Assembly (NCBI GenBank): GCA_025526995.1
Contig: JAHLKG010000005.1
Span: forward strand, 992,001 to 1,056,000
DNA: 64,000 nucleotides
From: Powellomyces hirtus
Lineage: Eukaryota > Chytridiomycota > Chytridiomycetes > Spizellomycetales > Powellomycetaceae
Reading direction: 5' to 3'
The notes beneath the pieces are model-generated. The model searched no databases. It saw only the letters and a list, made by a program, of their open reading frames with translations, and was not told where the DNA came from. Below are positions 41,797 through 56,429 of the stretch, piece by piece. Made by a program: the position numbers and the translations under genes. The first letter of the stretch is position 1. Every line of letters begins with the position of its first letter.

Positions 41797-43174
41797 TTAT
41801 GATCTCTTTTGCACTATCGCCAACAGCTCCTCTCCGGAAAGCGACGGCGGATGGACGGGAGGTTGCGCCTCAATGTCTTTGATCAGTTTCACAACGGCCT
41901 TGTTGACTGGTGTATTGACGGAGTGTTCTTCGCCAATCTTGATGATTTCTCCATTGAGGTAATCAATTTCCGTGGGTCGCTTCAGCAGCAGATCGTCGTG
42001 CATGGAGGACATTGCGCGCTCGTCAATGCCGAGAAAAGTGGATGCAATTTGGAAGAATAGCCAGTTTGGCAGACGGAGGACGTGCGGGACCATCCACAGA
42101 GGCACTTTGAAGAACGAGAGCGGGATGATCGAGGCGGCCTGGTAACAGGCAAGCGCTTCTTCGATACATAAAGCAAGCACCTTCCGATGGGCAGGATCGC
42201 TGAGCTGTGCTCGGAGTGGCAGACCACTGAGTGCGTTCAAAGCCTACAGATTCGATGCTTGATGTCAGCAACACAAAGAGATATGCGATGGATCTTTGAT
42301 CATGTGACGTACGTTCATCAGGTTGATCACCAATTTGCCATACAGAATGCCTCGTATGTCAGTGGTGAGTTGGGTGGCGAACCCGGCCTCTAGGAACAGT
42401 TGCGCGAGCGTGACGGATTGTTCCCCATCCTCGAGCTGTATCGGCCCAAGGGTTGCTTGATGGAAATGACCTCCGGGGAGATGGACAATGTTCGTTGGAA
42501 CCATTCCCGTTATAACTTCGGTATTGGGCATGTGCTTTCGGATAATCTCAGCATTATGTATGCCGTTTTGCAATGTAACCACCTACAAAAATAGTATGTT
42601 GAGTCTCGTCTGACTTCGACCTGCACTTCGCATTCGCCATTGGTTGATTTTTTTAACTTACCACAACTTTCCCATCGCTGCAAATCCAACATGACATCAA
42701 AGAGAAAACACATGAGTCAGAATGGTTGCACAGGTAGCATTGCCTTGACAAGTGTGCGCCAGGTGACCAGGGCATCTCTAAGGTTAGATACCGCTTTACT
42801 CACAGATGTTTGATGCTCTCCATGATCTTTTCGGTAGCATGCGCTTTGACCGTCAGGAACAAGAAATCGATATTTACGTCCGCATGCACCAGGTCTGCGA
42901 CGTCTGTCAAGATCTGCATTTCGTCGGCGGGGATGGTAAATGTGTGGTTGTAGAAGTCTGAAACCGTGAGAGCTCCAGCCTCCTCGATCTCGTCCTGCAC
43001 CCATTGACGTCCGACCCATGAGACTTGACATCCTGCAACGTGGAGGAAAGCCTGGACAACACCATGTGTTGGACGTCAGTTTCTGTGGGTACTTCCGAAC
43101 ACTGAGGGATTTTGCCCGCATACCCCGATGTACAAGCCGACATTTCCGGCGCCAATTATTCCTATGCGGGCCAT
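41797..43174 (-). CDS. 2-dehydropantoate 2-reductase (ketopantoate reductase)
   Basis: It reduces ketopantoate to pantoate with NADPH in coenzyme A synthesis. Five exons on the minus strand: 43174-43124, 43051-42804, 42677-42662, 42582-42313 and 42243-41797, giving 343 residues. The Rossmann motif is GAGNVG (8-13). The middle shows LQNGIHNAE and GMVPTNIVHLPGG. The catalytic Lys and Asn lie in GKLVINLMNALNALSG, which spans an intron. The C-terminal domain has SSMHDDLLLKRPTEIDYLNG with the family Glu. Exon 3 is only 16 bases long (LDGKVV region) yet restores frame and the family motif. All expected residues are present, so it should be active. Confidence 0.9.
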
Positions 43175-44135
43175 GCTGGGAGGAGTGGTGGGTGGGAGGA
43201 GGGGTCAGAAAAGAAGCTTCTGTCTATAAGTGTCGGGGATGTTTCCGCAGCGTATAAACAAAAGCCGTCCGCACAAACGGCAAGGGGCGAAAAGCAGCGG
43301 TTTCCTAAGCTGCGCCACTCGCTCACTCATGCAGTCCGATCTACAAAATGTGTCACCTTCCCACATGCGTTTCGTTTATCAACTGCAATGAGCCTCGTTT
43401 CGCGCTGGCTTTTGCGGTCAACGAAATGTAATCAAAGCCGATGATCCGATATATTTGACAAACCGTTCTGCTTACGTGCGTCACCACTCCGAACTGCCAA
43501 GCTGCCCTATGCCATGAGTCGATATAGCGCAACAGTTACATTACGTCGTTCCTTGCGGACACGGCCCTGGCGCGAGACGCGGGTGCACCTCTCTGGAATC
43601 GTCGCTGGTGACCCGCGCGCGAGCGATACGTAGGCCTTACTCGTTCCCGCGAGAAAGACTTTTGGATCGCAGTAGGTAACACTCACAACTTGCTTGGAAG
43701 TACGTCCCAGTGAATTGGGACCTCTCTCCGGGCAACCCACTGGGGTTACCGTGCCCCTTCAAGGCGGATTTGGACGAGATAGAGGTACAAATCCCATAGG
43801 CACGTAGTCATGGTCATTGACAGTATATCAGATGATTCGGCAAGTTCGGTCTGCGGGATGATCAAGTGCTTGTGCCACCGCCCAAAGCGTAGATCGTAGA
43901 TTGCACAAAGTAATAACCGCAGACCGGTAGTCCCAAATGGACGCTATATAGAGGGCGGCGTCATTTTGAGTGACAGCGACGCATGATCGCTGGTCATAAT
44001 GGCAGTAAGCCCCTAGTCATCAACCAACTAACTTCCGCGCCCAAATTAAATGAGCTGCATACCGATCCTCTCAAAGCATGTGGATGAATAAAATTTCTAA
44101 GTTTGAGCCCAGATCTTCATTCCTTGATCAATGCT
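43175..44135. other. Intergenic region, no supported gene
   Basis: A minus-strand frame at 43507-43740 has no recognisable motif. No tRNA-like fold was spotted by eye. The stretch contains the promoter of the reductase gene and the 3' end of the SET gene. Confidence 0.5.
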
Positions 44136-45173
44136 TCATAGGGCAGAATCATAAGGAAGATACCCACGACACAGTTCCGAACCGCATGCGCAACGTATGC
44201 GGTTAGCGTCGCCCGAGTCGACCTGTGACACTTCGCCAGCGCCACTGTAGTCGAAAGTCAGCTCTTCCCTGGCCTCAATATCACGCAATGCAAACAGGGC
44301 TGCAGAGGGCACGATTTGGTTGATGCGCACTGGAACCATAACAAGGTTCGGATCGCATGAGTGGTTGATAAATCGGGCAACGTTCCCACGGTCGGTTGGA
44401 TCTATGTTTGTGCGATACGTTCGACCATTTGCACTGAGCACGCATGAAAAGGACGAATACCATTAAGCAATTATGGTATTATTGGACTGGTTGGTGACAT
44501 TGTTGGATAACTTACGCATGTTCACGTACGCACAGAATATAGTTGCCTGTCCCCTTCTCCTTCCGCTCCCTCCACCGGCGCGACGCTTCATCAGATCCAA
44601 TAATCTCACCAGCATACTCCGCGACAAATGTCCCGTTCAATAAATTTGCCATAGTGCGCACAGCCCATCCTTTCTCCAGTGTCGGGAAGACCTGTAGTGG
44701 CAGGCGCACGCCACGCTGAACAGATCGATTGGAGCAGAGCATGGGCGAACAAGTACAATTGCTGTTGCATTCGTATACAGCATCGGCGGGAGTGCTCAGA
44801 AGTCTTCCTGCAGCACCGTACGCGTGCCCGTGAGCAAACTCACACCCACATTCGTCTGGTGTGTCAACGCAGTTGAGGACACAGTCGCAGCCATCATATA
44901 AGGCAATGGCTGCTTCTGGAGGTACTAAGTTGCAGGTGACGTACTTTTTGTTTCGAGTCAGCTCCTTCACATCAGGCATCAGGACCAACTCATACATACC
45001 TCGAACTCTGGGTATCGGCTATCAGCAGCTGGGATTGGAACTGATTCAGCGCCTGCAGGATACGAGGCGGGCTGGCTCAATTTCAGCTCGTTGGATTACG
45101 GAAATCTCCCATGTGTTCCCATACCGTTGCTGATGTCTTCTACGGCTCGGAGTTCATCGTGCGTGGATCTCAT
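44136..45173 (-). CDS. SUV39-like histone H3K9 methyltransferase (pre-SET, SET, post-SET)
   Basis: It transfers methyl groups to histone lysine, by family most likely H3 Lys9, the mark of heterochromatin. Four exons: 45173-45125, 45052-45000, 44943-44516 and 44433-44136, giving 275 residues. The pre-SET zinc cluster has DGCDCVLNC, DECGC and ECNSNCTC...CSNR. SET shows GTFVAEYAGEII, RFINHSCDPN (cofactor site) and EELTFDYSG (catalytic Tyr). Post-SET is CACGSELC. No chromodomain precedes it, so it is shorter than Clr4/SUV39 and closer in layout to SETMAR-like or DIM-5-like enzymes. The first exon is the least certain part; an upstream start is possible. The 57-base intron 2 ends in AAAAAG, an unusual acceptor supported by the restored reading of PEFEYVTCNLVPP. 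Confidence 0.88.
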
Positions 45174-45319
45174 GAGAAGCCCAAACGAAATGGGGAAGGA
45201 GGAAGCAACAAACCCGAGCGAAGAACGCTCGCTTCGAACTGCGCCACTCCTGGTAATGCACACCTTCGTGACCTTCCTCCGTTTGCCACCACAAACTATT
45301 TCTGAGCAACTCGTTGGAC
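45174..45319. promoter_or_regulatory. Short bidirectional promoter
   Basis: 146 bases separate the SET gene start (minus) from the start of the unknown gene (plus). If both starts are right, the two genes share one promoter region. Neither start is confirmed. Confidence 0.35.
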
Positions 45320-45971
45320 ATGACTTATGGCATGGCAAGCTCACACACACTGGCACAGGCTGTTACAACAGAGATTTTGAGGGCACATGGACTGTTTGAT
45401 GCATTCCTCAACACGTCTCCCGATCGCATTTGGAGCATCGAAATCCGACCAAAGGGTAGGTCACTTGTCAGCAGCCCACATTGCAGACGATGGCGAGAGA
45501 GGTCCTTCTGTTCTTCGTCAGAGCGAATGGTCTGCTCGTGTGGTCTTTTGTTGGGTGCTACTACATTACTCGCCCGCAGAATGCCAACCTTTTCCCACAG
45601 AAGGCGCAACCACCGGCTTTTCGCTGCCGCTGATAATTGCCCGAGAAGGATCGATGGTTCGACTCGCCAGCTATACAGTGTCAACATACGATGTAGACTA
45701 TGACCCAGTCTTGGAATTTGAAGTCATTTCCATCAATCCCGCTGCGACCATCGCTGTGCCTGCTCTCACCAGCTGGCGTATTGCTTCGCTGTATCGATTT
45801 CACACAGGGACATGCGTGTTTGCTGAGACCGATGACCGGACCGAAGCAGACGCCTTTGCAGCGCAATGGTGTGAGGTTTTGTTAGAGCGGGGTTATTCGG
45901 ACGTGAGTCAGGGTGAGATTGTGTGGCTCAGTGGCGGCGGCGATGGTCAAGATGTGCGAGCACGTCTTTAG
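45320..45971 (+). CDS. Conserved-looking protein of unknown function
   Basis: Two exons, 45320-45455 and 45601-45971, give 168 residues. The join turns PKG into RPKEGATTGFSLPLII and keeps phase. The protein has no signal peptide or membrane segment. Predicted beta-rich stretches (FEVISINPAATIAVP, SWRIASLYRFHTGTCVF) alternate with helices. It ends in a Gly-rich LSGGGDGQDVRARL. No family was recognised. It is divergent to the SET gene. The start may lie further upstream, since the frame stays open to the left for some codons. Confidence 0.5.
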
Positions 45972-46806
45972 TATATATTGGCATGTAGCATAGCAGTGTG
46001 TATGGAGATGACAAGGACATGTACACCAACGGCTTGGACTTTGGCATGGTTCCCTTCAACAGCGCATCCGAGAATCACTTTTTTTTTTACAAGCATGTAA
46101 TACCAGTAGCCCACAACCTTCGATTCCGCTAGTGTTGTGTACGCTTCTTGTCGTCTGTGCCGTGTCAAGAGACAGGCGTTTTAACGTTGTGTCAGGAGAG
46201 ATACAAGGTCGGCCTTCATTGTTGGCTGCTATCAAAGATTTCAATCCCATGCGGGTTCCCCCAAAGCCAGAGTACAGGACAAGGATGCCAGGTGGTATTT
46301 GCTTTCCGCTCCTTCACGTTTTGGCATCCTAACCCCGCCGAATGGACACCATATGCACCATGACCCTGCGTTGGCACACTACACTTCTTGGAACACACAT
46401 GGTCGATTTGGACAAAGAAACGCATTGGAGTATCATCGATGTTCGCATTGAAACGAACAGGTTGGCCGACTGTGGGGAAGGTGGAATACCATATCTAGCA
46501 CGCACCTCTGATTTTGGTTGCTGTGGCCAAGCAAAGCAACAAGCGCGAACCAAAGTCAGTCAACTGAGCTTTCGGCAGGATAATCAGGAACCGACGAAAG
46601 AAGTCGATCTTGCTCAGCCGTCATTCCCACGTTCGTTTAACACATTCTGCCCACCTTCCAAACGACGCTAGGGATTTGGAGCGGACGACGAAATCCACTT
46701 CAACGAGGAGACCAGTCAGGTAAAGCCTCCGGGGATCGATTTGGCGGGGTCTAACCCTGTCAGACTCGCCAATGTTCTAAAACGTTTACGGTAGTACATT
46801 TGCAGA
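45972..46806. other. Intergenic region, no supported gene
   Basis: A plus-strand frame at 46342-46671 and smaller ones lack motifs or clear starts. A run of T lies at 46080-46088. The right end must hold the promoter of the zinc-finger gene. Confidence 0.45.
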
Positions 46807-47610
46807 ATGAGTTATAACAGCATGAAGCCGGGTGACTGGCTTTGCGAGGCTTGCAACTGCCACAACTTCCAGTCACGAAACGTCTGCTTTCGCTGCAACG
46901 CACCGCGAGATCTCCAGCAACAAGGGGCCAGCCACCACGGAGGCTCTTACGGCGGCGGTGCCCCGTCGGGACACGGGATGCGCCCCGGTGACTGGATCTG
47001 CGAGAAGCCGGGCTGCAACTTTCAGAACTTTGCGTCGAGGCATGAATGCATGAGATGCGGCTCTCTGCCACCGCAAAGTGGTGGCCAGACGCACGGTGGT
47101 GGGAACGGCGGTGGCATGGGACACATGCACGGAGGGCCGCCACCGCATCAAAAGCAGTATGCCGAGTTCCGTCCCGGGGATTGGGGCTGTGACCTCTGCA
47201 AGTTCCACAATTTCCAGAGCCGGTCGGAATGCTACAAGTGCGGAGCACCGAGACCACAGGGCCACATGGGCGGTCCTGCTGGTGGCAACGGAATGCCCTA
47301 CGGAGGAATGGGAGGTGGTGCTGGAATGGGTGGCGGTCAACGGATGATGCCTCCCACGCTGAAGCCAGGGGATTGGCTCTGTCCCAGCTGCCAGGTGCAC
47401 AACTTCCGGAGTCGAGTCGAATGTTTCCGGTGCAGGACACCCATGCCTCAAGGCGGCGGCGGCCCCCATGACGAAGAAGAATCTCTCGCTCCGCCCGGCA
47501 CAGAACAGCCTCAACAATATGGGCAGTCTCTGTTCTCGCAAGGACATGAATTTGGGATCGGCACGTATCCGCCAGGAACCGAGCAATACAACCCGGAATG
47601 GAGAGGATGA
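46807..47610 (+). CDS. Protein with four RanBP2-type zinc fingers
   Basis: A 267-residue single-exon protein. Four fingers follow the pattern W-x-C-x2-4-C-x3-NF-x6-C-x2-C, each opened by PGDW: DWLCEACNCHNFQSR, DWICEKPGCNFQNFASR, DWGCDLCKFHNFQSR and DWLCPSCQVHNFRSR. The linkers are Gly/His/Met-rich. Fingers of this type bind single-stranded RNA (ZRANB2, yeast Nrp1-like) or ubiquitin. The Arg after NFxS and the aromatic residue between the last cysteines favour RNA. The C-terminal 40 residues have GTEQPQQYG and GTEQYNPEW, a loose repeat. A role in mRNA handling is inferred. Confidence 0.88.
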   Translation: MSYNSMKPGDWLCEACNCHNFQSRNVCFRCNAPRDLQQQGASHHGGSYGGGAPSGHGMRPGDWICEKPGCNFQNFASRHECMRCGSLPPQSGGQTHGGGNGGGMGHMHGGPPPHQKQYAEFRPGDWGCDLCKFHNFQSRSECYKCGAPRPQGHMGGPAGGNGMPYGGMGGGAGMGGGQRMMPPTLKPGDWLCPSCQVHNFRSRVECFRCRTPMPQGGGGPHDEEESLAPPGTEQPQQYGQSLFSQGHEFGIGTYPPGTEQYNPEWRG

Positions 47611-48449
47611 GAGAATGAGAGACGAACATGCATTGCTGCCAACGGCTGGGAATTCACGTCAGTATATAAATAGTTGGTGAAGGCATCACTTTCTTATTGA
47701 GGTTATAAGGCTTGCACGGGCGAAATTTTGAGCTGTGGTAGAAACACCGGGAGATCTTAGCTATAGTGACATGTGGCGGAATCGTTTTTAGCGTGTGTCC
47801 TGATGGAGAAGATGTGCTTCTCAATTACTATGTGTACTTATTTGCCTGTTTCCTATACGTGCTAGCCAACAGAGAATTTGGATGAATCATGCAGCGACTG
47901 GGGGATCAGGGATCTTTTTTGAACGTAAACGCCAGCCAATTCCAATGATGGGCTACGCGCTTTCTGTGACTGACCCTTGTAGCATTAAGGTTCAGATGCT
48001 GCTTCTGAGACCTTTCTGGAAAGTGCAGTCCTTAGACTAGATGACGTTTGACGCCGTGGCCCCTTCACAGCTGAAGACGAGGTGCTTGTGCCCTCGGGAC
48101 TCAAAACACCACACATCCCCGTCTCGGAATACGTGCTCCTCTATGAGTATCTACAAAGTGTCATCTCAGACTTCGTGGCAAATAAACAACGGGTATCCCC
48201 CATCCCAGATAGATGTTCCTTCACCCAATAGCGTTGCCCTACTTGGACATATTCCCGCTGTAGGGTCCGCTGTAGGCTTCGTCTTCTGCACAAGTCGAGC
48301 CAAGCCACATTAGTCAGCAATCGGAGCTTGAACAACATTTTTGGGCGGGCTTCTCAAAAAATGGTCTCTGCGGCAGGCCGTTTGACACTACCTCCACTTC
48401 CAGTGCACATATCCTCTCGACCCATTTAGAGCAGGATTTCCGACACAGG
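47611..48449. other. Intergenic region, no supported gene
   Basis: Frames such as 48041-48313 show no motif. The last part is the promoter of the kinesin-associated protein gene. Nothing else is recognised. Confidence 0.45.
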
Positions 48450-52087
<3,638 letters not shown>

Positions 52088-52421
52088 TATATATAGTGTG
52101 CTTCAATGCTTTGTAACTTCTGATTTTGATTTGTACATATGGAATGGACGCGGTCTCTCCGCATGCCACAATGGCAACAGTTGATGTCATTTGCATTGAA
52201 TACCTACGTGAATTCAACCTGATTGGCACAAAGTTTTGAGAAGAAAGTTTCGGGTATCTGCATATGAAAATGACGAGGGTGATGCAGCCAAAGTGCACAG
52301 GGTCATCGGAGGGTCATCGGAGAGCATGGCCAAGAAAAGACGGGGAAGTAGCACAGTCAGCTGCAGGATTGCACCGACGTCATTTTGACGGGAGGGTTCG
52401 TGTCGCCAAAGTGCGGGAGGA

Positions 52422-52802
52422 TCATCTCGTCGGAAGCTTCTTCAGCGAGTTGAAGATCTCATGCTTTTCTTTCTTGAGAGCTTCTAGCTTCTCGAGCACC
52501 TCGGCTTCCGTCAGTTTCGGTTGTTTTGCTGGTCGGTTCACAGATGATTCTGGAAGCGGGTGGTCTTCTCGGGAGGGCTTTTGCGTTGACGCAGGAGATT
52601 TCGGTACCTTCCCTCCTGCTGCCTTCGCCGGGACTTCATCAGGAACTTCTGGACATGATGATTTCGATGTGACTGTTGACGCTGTCGTTGCGGCGGCTGC
52701 CGTGACGGCAGCAAGGGTCCGCCGACAGATTGCTTTCCGGACAGCGGGGGGCACCGGTGGCGGAGACGGCCACGAGTGGTTGGGAAACGGTGTGCTTGGC
52801 AT
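52422..52802 (-). CDS. Small Pro/Ala-rich protein with C-terminal helix, unknown
   Basis: A 126-residue frame beginning at the ATG at 52802. The first part is Pro-rich (WPSPPPVPPAVRK), followed by Ala/Thr-rich sequence. The end is a charged helix, LTEAEVLEKLEALKKEKHEI then FNSLKKLP, likely a short coiled coil. The frame stays open upstream to about 52844, with DVIIRELFAMPS before the ATG, so a spliced N-terminal exon is possible. No join with a correct phase was found. The family is not recognised. Confidence 0.45.
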   Translation of the reverse strand: MPSTPFPNHSWPSPPPVPPAVRKAICRRTLAAVTAAAATTASTVTSKSSCPEVPDEVPAKAAGGKVPKSPASTQKPSREDHPLPESSVNRPAKQPKLTEAEVLEKLEALKKEKHEIFNSLKKLPTR

Positions 52803-53092
52803 TGCGAAAAGTTCTCGAATAATAATGACGTCCTTTGGGGGTTACGAATGAGCTTTTGTAATTCCGCCAGGCTTCCGGCGAAGAACGCGTCGGCGGTTGC
52901 ATACCTGCCGCCACTATGTCCATAGGCCCATTTGGAACAATTCCTTTGTGGGAACAAAGATTCTGCATGCTCATAACGTCAAGTTATCGTAGCTGATTTC
53001 CATTTGAATTCTTTACTCGGTGCGCTCGCTGCCCCGGCTGTCTCGTTCCTCTTTCCTCAGAACTGCCTCGTTTCGCCCTCTCACCAGGCGAA

Positions 53093-54530
53093 ATGGAGCT
53101 GACCGTCGAAGGCCTGCGCTTTGGCGCGGCCCTCTTGTGTGTGTTCATGTGGTGTCTGCTCATGTTCTTCTGCGTTGTCGGCACTATCTTGATGTGAGTA
53201 GTCTAGTCGGTTTGGGAAGGTGCTCCGGAGCTGTGAGAACTTTCGACTGATCGAGAAGAATGTTCTTGTTCTGACGCAGCCGCATGCGACATTGCAAAGT
53301 ATCGCCAGCGGCTGAAACGCCGTCCTCAGGGAGCCCGCCACCCGGCGTGACGATCATACGGCCGCTGAAAGGAGTCGATTGCAACATGGTGGAAAACTTG
53401 TCTTCGTCGTTTCTGCAGCAGTATCCAAACTTTGAGCTCATTTTCGCGGTGGCGGACCCGAAAGATCCGGCCTGCGATACGGTCCAGGAATTGATTGAAA
53501 AGTTTCCACATGTAGATGCCAAGCTATTCACAGGTGCGTCCAACCAAGATCTACTCGCGGTGGATCGTAATGTTGTCTAATTCAATGATGGGCTGGATAA
53601 TCAGGATGTGAGGAGACGGGCGTCAACCCAAAGATCAACAACATGCTGCGCGGGTACAATGCCGCAAAGCACGACATAATATGGATCTTGGACAGCAATG
53701 TATACGTGAATCCAGGGTGCATGTCGCGCTCAGTTGCAGCCCTCACGCTGCCGGGGATAGGGCTGGTGCATCACCTGCCCTGCGGGGTCCGACCATTGAC
53801 AAATGGATCCTGTATCGAGCAAATGTTCTTGAACACCGCGCACGCCAAGATGTATGTCACGATCAACAAGCTGTCGGTCGCGTCGTGTTTGATAGGAAAG
53901 TCAAATTTGTTTCGGAGGTCGGATTTGGCGGATCTCGGCGGGCTCGAGAACTATGGCAAATACTTGTCTGAGGATAACATCATCGGGGAGGCTATCTGGG
54001 CAAAAGGACTGCGACACCGCATGACCACTGACTTGGCGTACCAGACGCTGGGTTCACTCTCCGTGCTCGACTACTTCCATCGCCGTGCGCGATGGATTCG
54101 GATACGAAAATACACTGTCACGGCAGCGACACTGACGGAGCCATTCACAGAATCTGTTGTGAACGGACTGCTGGGTGCGTTGGGTTTCTGGAAGCTCATG
54201 GACATCCCGATACTGCCCTTCTTGGCTGTTCACTTCGCCACTTGGATAACGAGTGACTGGTTGATTGCCACAACCCTCGACAAGGCTACTCGGAACAAGC
54301 CTGCCTCTTTCTTTGCTGGATGGATTATTCGAGAGGTGTTTGCACTTCCGCTTTGGCTGTTCGCCATGGCAGGAAGCACTGTCGAATGGCGTGGCAGACT
54401 TTTCTGGCTGCATACAGATGGGACAGTGGAGCCAGCTACAAGTTCATTTACGAAGCGCTGCTACGATCGTTTCATGCGCAGCTTCGGATCTGGTTTCGCA
54501 CGGGTATCCTCAGATGATAGACACAAGTGA
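53093..54530 (+). CDS. Ceramide glucosyltransferase (GT21)
   Basis: It makes glucosylceramide from ceramide and UDP-glucose in Golgi membranes. Three exons, 53093-53193, 53280-53533 and 53605-54530, give 426 residues. An N-terminal membrane segment (FGAALLCVFMWCLLMFFCVV) is followed by GVTIIRPLKG, the usual entry to the GT-A fold. The family D,D,D,(Q/R)xxRW set is present: AVADPKDPA, WILDSNV, LSEDNI and HRRARW. Hydrophobic segments near the C-terminus (ALGFWKLMDIPILPFLAVHF, VFALPLWLFAMAG) are as in the family. Glucosylceramide is common in filamentous fungi and absent from baker's yeast. Length and motifs are normal. Confidence 0.93.
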
Positions 54531-54855
54531 AGTCGAATGAGAAGCTTGTTCTTATTCGCTTCATGTAACTTTTGGTGGACTGGAATAGACATGATCCGCG
54601 ATGTTGTGAAAGGATCTACAACAACTAGATTCCGTTGAATACATAATTTATCAACTGTCCTCTTGTGATCCCAGATCTATCGCCTCACTATTGCGATTTT
54701 GAGTACCAGTTAAGTGGAAAGCAATCTATTTTTGTATTGCTTCCAGTCCTCTCTCGTCGTGGTATATGACGGGATCGGTAATATACATGGTCTCAGTTGA
54801 GTTCCAATCGTCCATAGATATCGCGTTCCGCCACGCAAAGTAGGTTCAATTTCAT

Positions 54856-55856
54856 CTACTTGGAACCTGCTCCCGCTGCCCCAGCAGCATTTGGTCCGTA
54901 AAGTCGGTTAAACTGCGAGTCAGGGTCCACGCAGGGGAAGATATCAGTTTTGCCGCAATTTTCGCAGGATGCAGACAACGGTTCGGGCAACTTACTTTCT
55001 CCATCTCCTCCTGTGGGTAGCCCTCCACAGACTTATCGTTCCATGGGCCCACATCGGCGTGCGCGCAGCCACCGGGACACTCGCATGTTCCTCCGTATAT
55101 CTTTGGCAAAGAGGACTCGTCGATTGTCTCCAACAGCTTCGATTTGTAGTTGCTGCCCAGAATATTGATTTTGCTAACGGTAACCTCATCCAGGAATCCC
55201 TTGACGATGGACCATACGCCTGTAAACAGCATCGGAGCGTTGATGATATACATCTTGCCCAACATTTCAGGGTAGTAGTTCTGAGCAATCGCGGACACTT
55301 GTTTGACAAGGCTGGCCACGCTGGGGAAAGCGGTGATATACACGTTCTTCATATCCAGAATGGTGCAACTTTGTTCGATGTACCGGCCAGTTTTCTTGGA
55401 GCACGCCGGCAGACGGTACTTTACCAGCTTCTCGTATTCGTACACGTGGTTCTTTAGCATGCGGTCCATGTCTGTGACTTGAAACAACTGCTTCACGTCT
55501 ACGCCACCGAGCTGCTCAAAGTAAATCGGACGGCCGAGTTTGTCGATCTTGTGGTAGAAACGAGGGTAGAATTTCTTCACCACCGGGTACTCTGGGAAGT
55601 CGAATGTTTGCAGAATCTCGTCAGCGCCAAACTCCTTGCGCCATGTGATGTACTCGGTCCACATTTTCTTGGCTTCCGGGAGGTGGAACTTTCGGGCGCG
55701 AAGGAATCGGAGCAAGATATGGTCATCGTGCTTGGCGGGATCGTAAAATCCCTCCGCAGCCAGCTCGGTTTTGAACTGAGCCAGGGTTTGTGTCTGCTCT
55801 GGAGTTAGATTGCCAACCCGACCGGCTAGGTTTTCTTGAGAAGCTTGAGCGGCCAT
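54856..55856 (-). CDS. SEC14: Sec14-like phosphatidylinositol transfer protein
   Basis: It moves phosphatidylinositol and phosphatidylcholine and keeps lipid balance for Golgi secretion. Two exons, 55856-54996 and 54912-54856, give 305 residues, the size of yeast Sec14. The N-terminal CRAL-TRIO helices show DDHILLRFLRARKFHLPEAK; the lipid pocket has GRPIYFEQLGGVD, CTILDMKNV, AQNYYPEMLGKMYIINAP and LPKIYGGTCEC. The 83-base intron (GTAAGT...CAG) is chosen because splicing yields a short natural C-terminus (FNRLYGPNAAG). Without splicing the frame also stays open for 46 codons of unrelated Cys/Ser-rich sequence, so a retained-intron form is possible. The start ATG at 55856 gives MAAQASQENLAG. 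Confidence 0.93.
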
Positions 55857-56429
55857 TTTGTGCGACACGGTCGAGGCTGAAGTGCAGAGGGAAGATGTGA
55901 ATACCAGGTGTCCGCGAAGGCCATGACTGCGTTCAACTTCCGCTTTTCCGCCCCCAGTCCCATCCTTGCCGTTCGGCGCGCCTTGGACGCAGCACTGCGA
56001 TTAACCGCACACATCGCGGTGCCATCCTCAAACTTCTCTCCAACCTCGGGGATCACAAGCCCTTGAGAAGTTCCGTCGTGAGAGTCCCTCACCTTAATTC
56101 ACAGCTGATCCAAAGTAATGAGGCGGTAGGCCGCTTTTGTTCGTGGCGATGAGCAGATGAGTTTTCCTTTTGGTTTATACGACGGGCGCTGCTGATGATG
56201 ATGATGATGATGATATTGGTCTCAAACTGCCCTGCTAGCGGCGCGACCTAGATCCAGCTCAAACGCGCTCCACGTGACTGTTGACAACACACACCTCCTT
56301 TAGCCTTTGGTCTCTCGTTGGCCTTCCCTTTTCCCAAAACATTTCGCCACGCCATAGTAGCCATTTATCCCACGACCTTCCCCATTGACCAGAAGGCGAC
56401 TACGCACCTTTTGCTCCAGCATCACAGTT
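55857..56429. other. Divergent promoter region with (GAT)7
   Basis: It lies between the SEC14 and cullin-3 genes. A (GAT)7 microsatellite sits at 56194-56214. No gene is seen; the minus-strand frame at 55826-56092 overlaps the SEC14 leader and lacks motifs. Confidence 0.55.

Noticed and set aside
46342..46671. A 109-codon frame before the zinc-finger gene
   Set aside because: No domain, no clear start context and no splice support; similar random frames occur throughout the intergenic parts.
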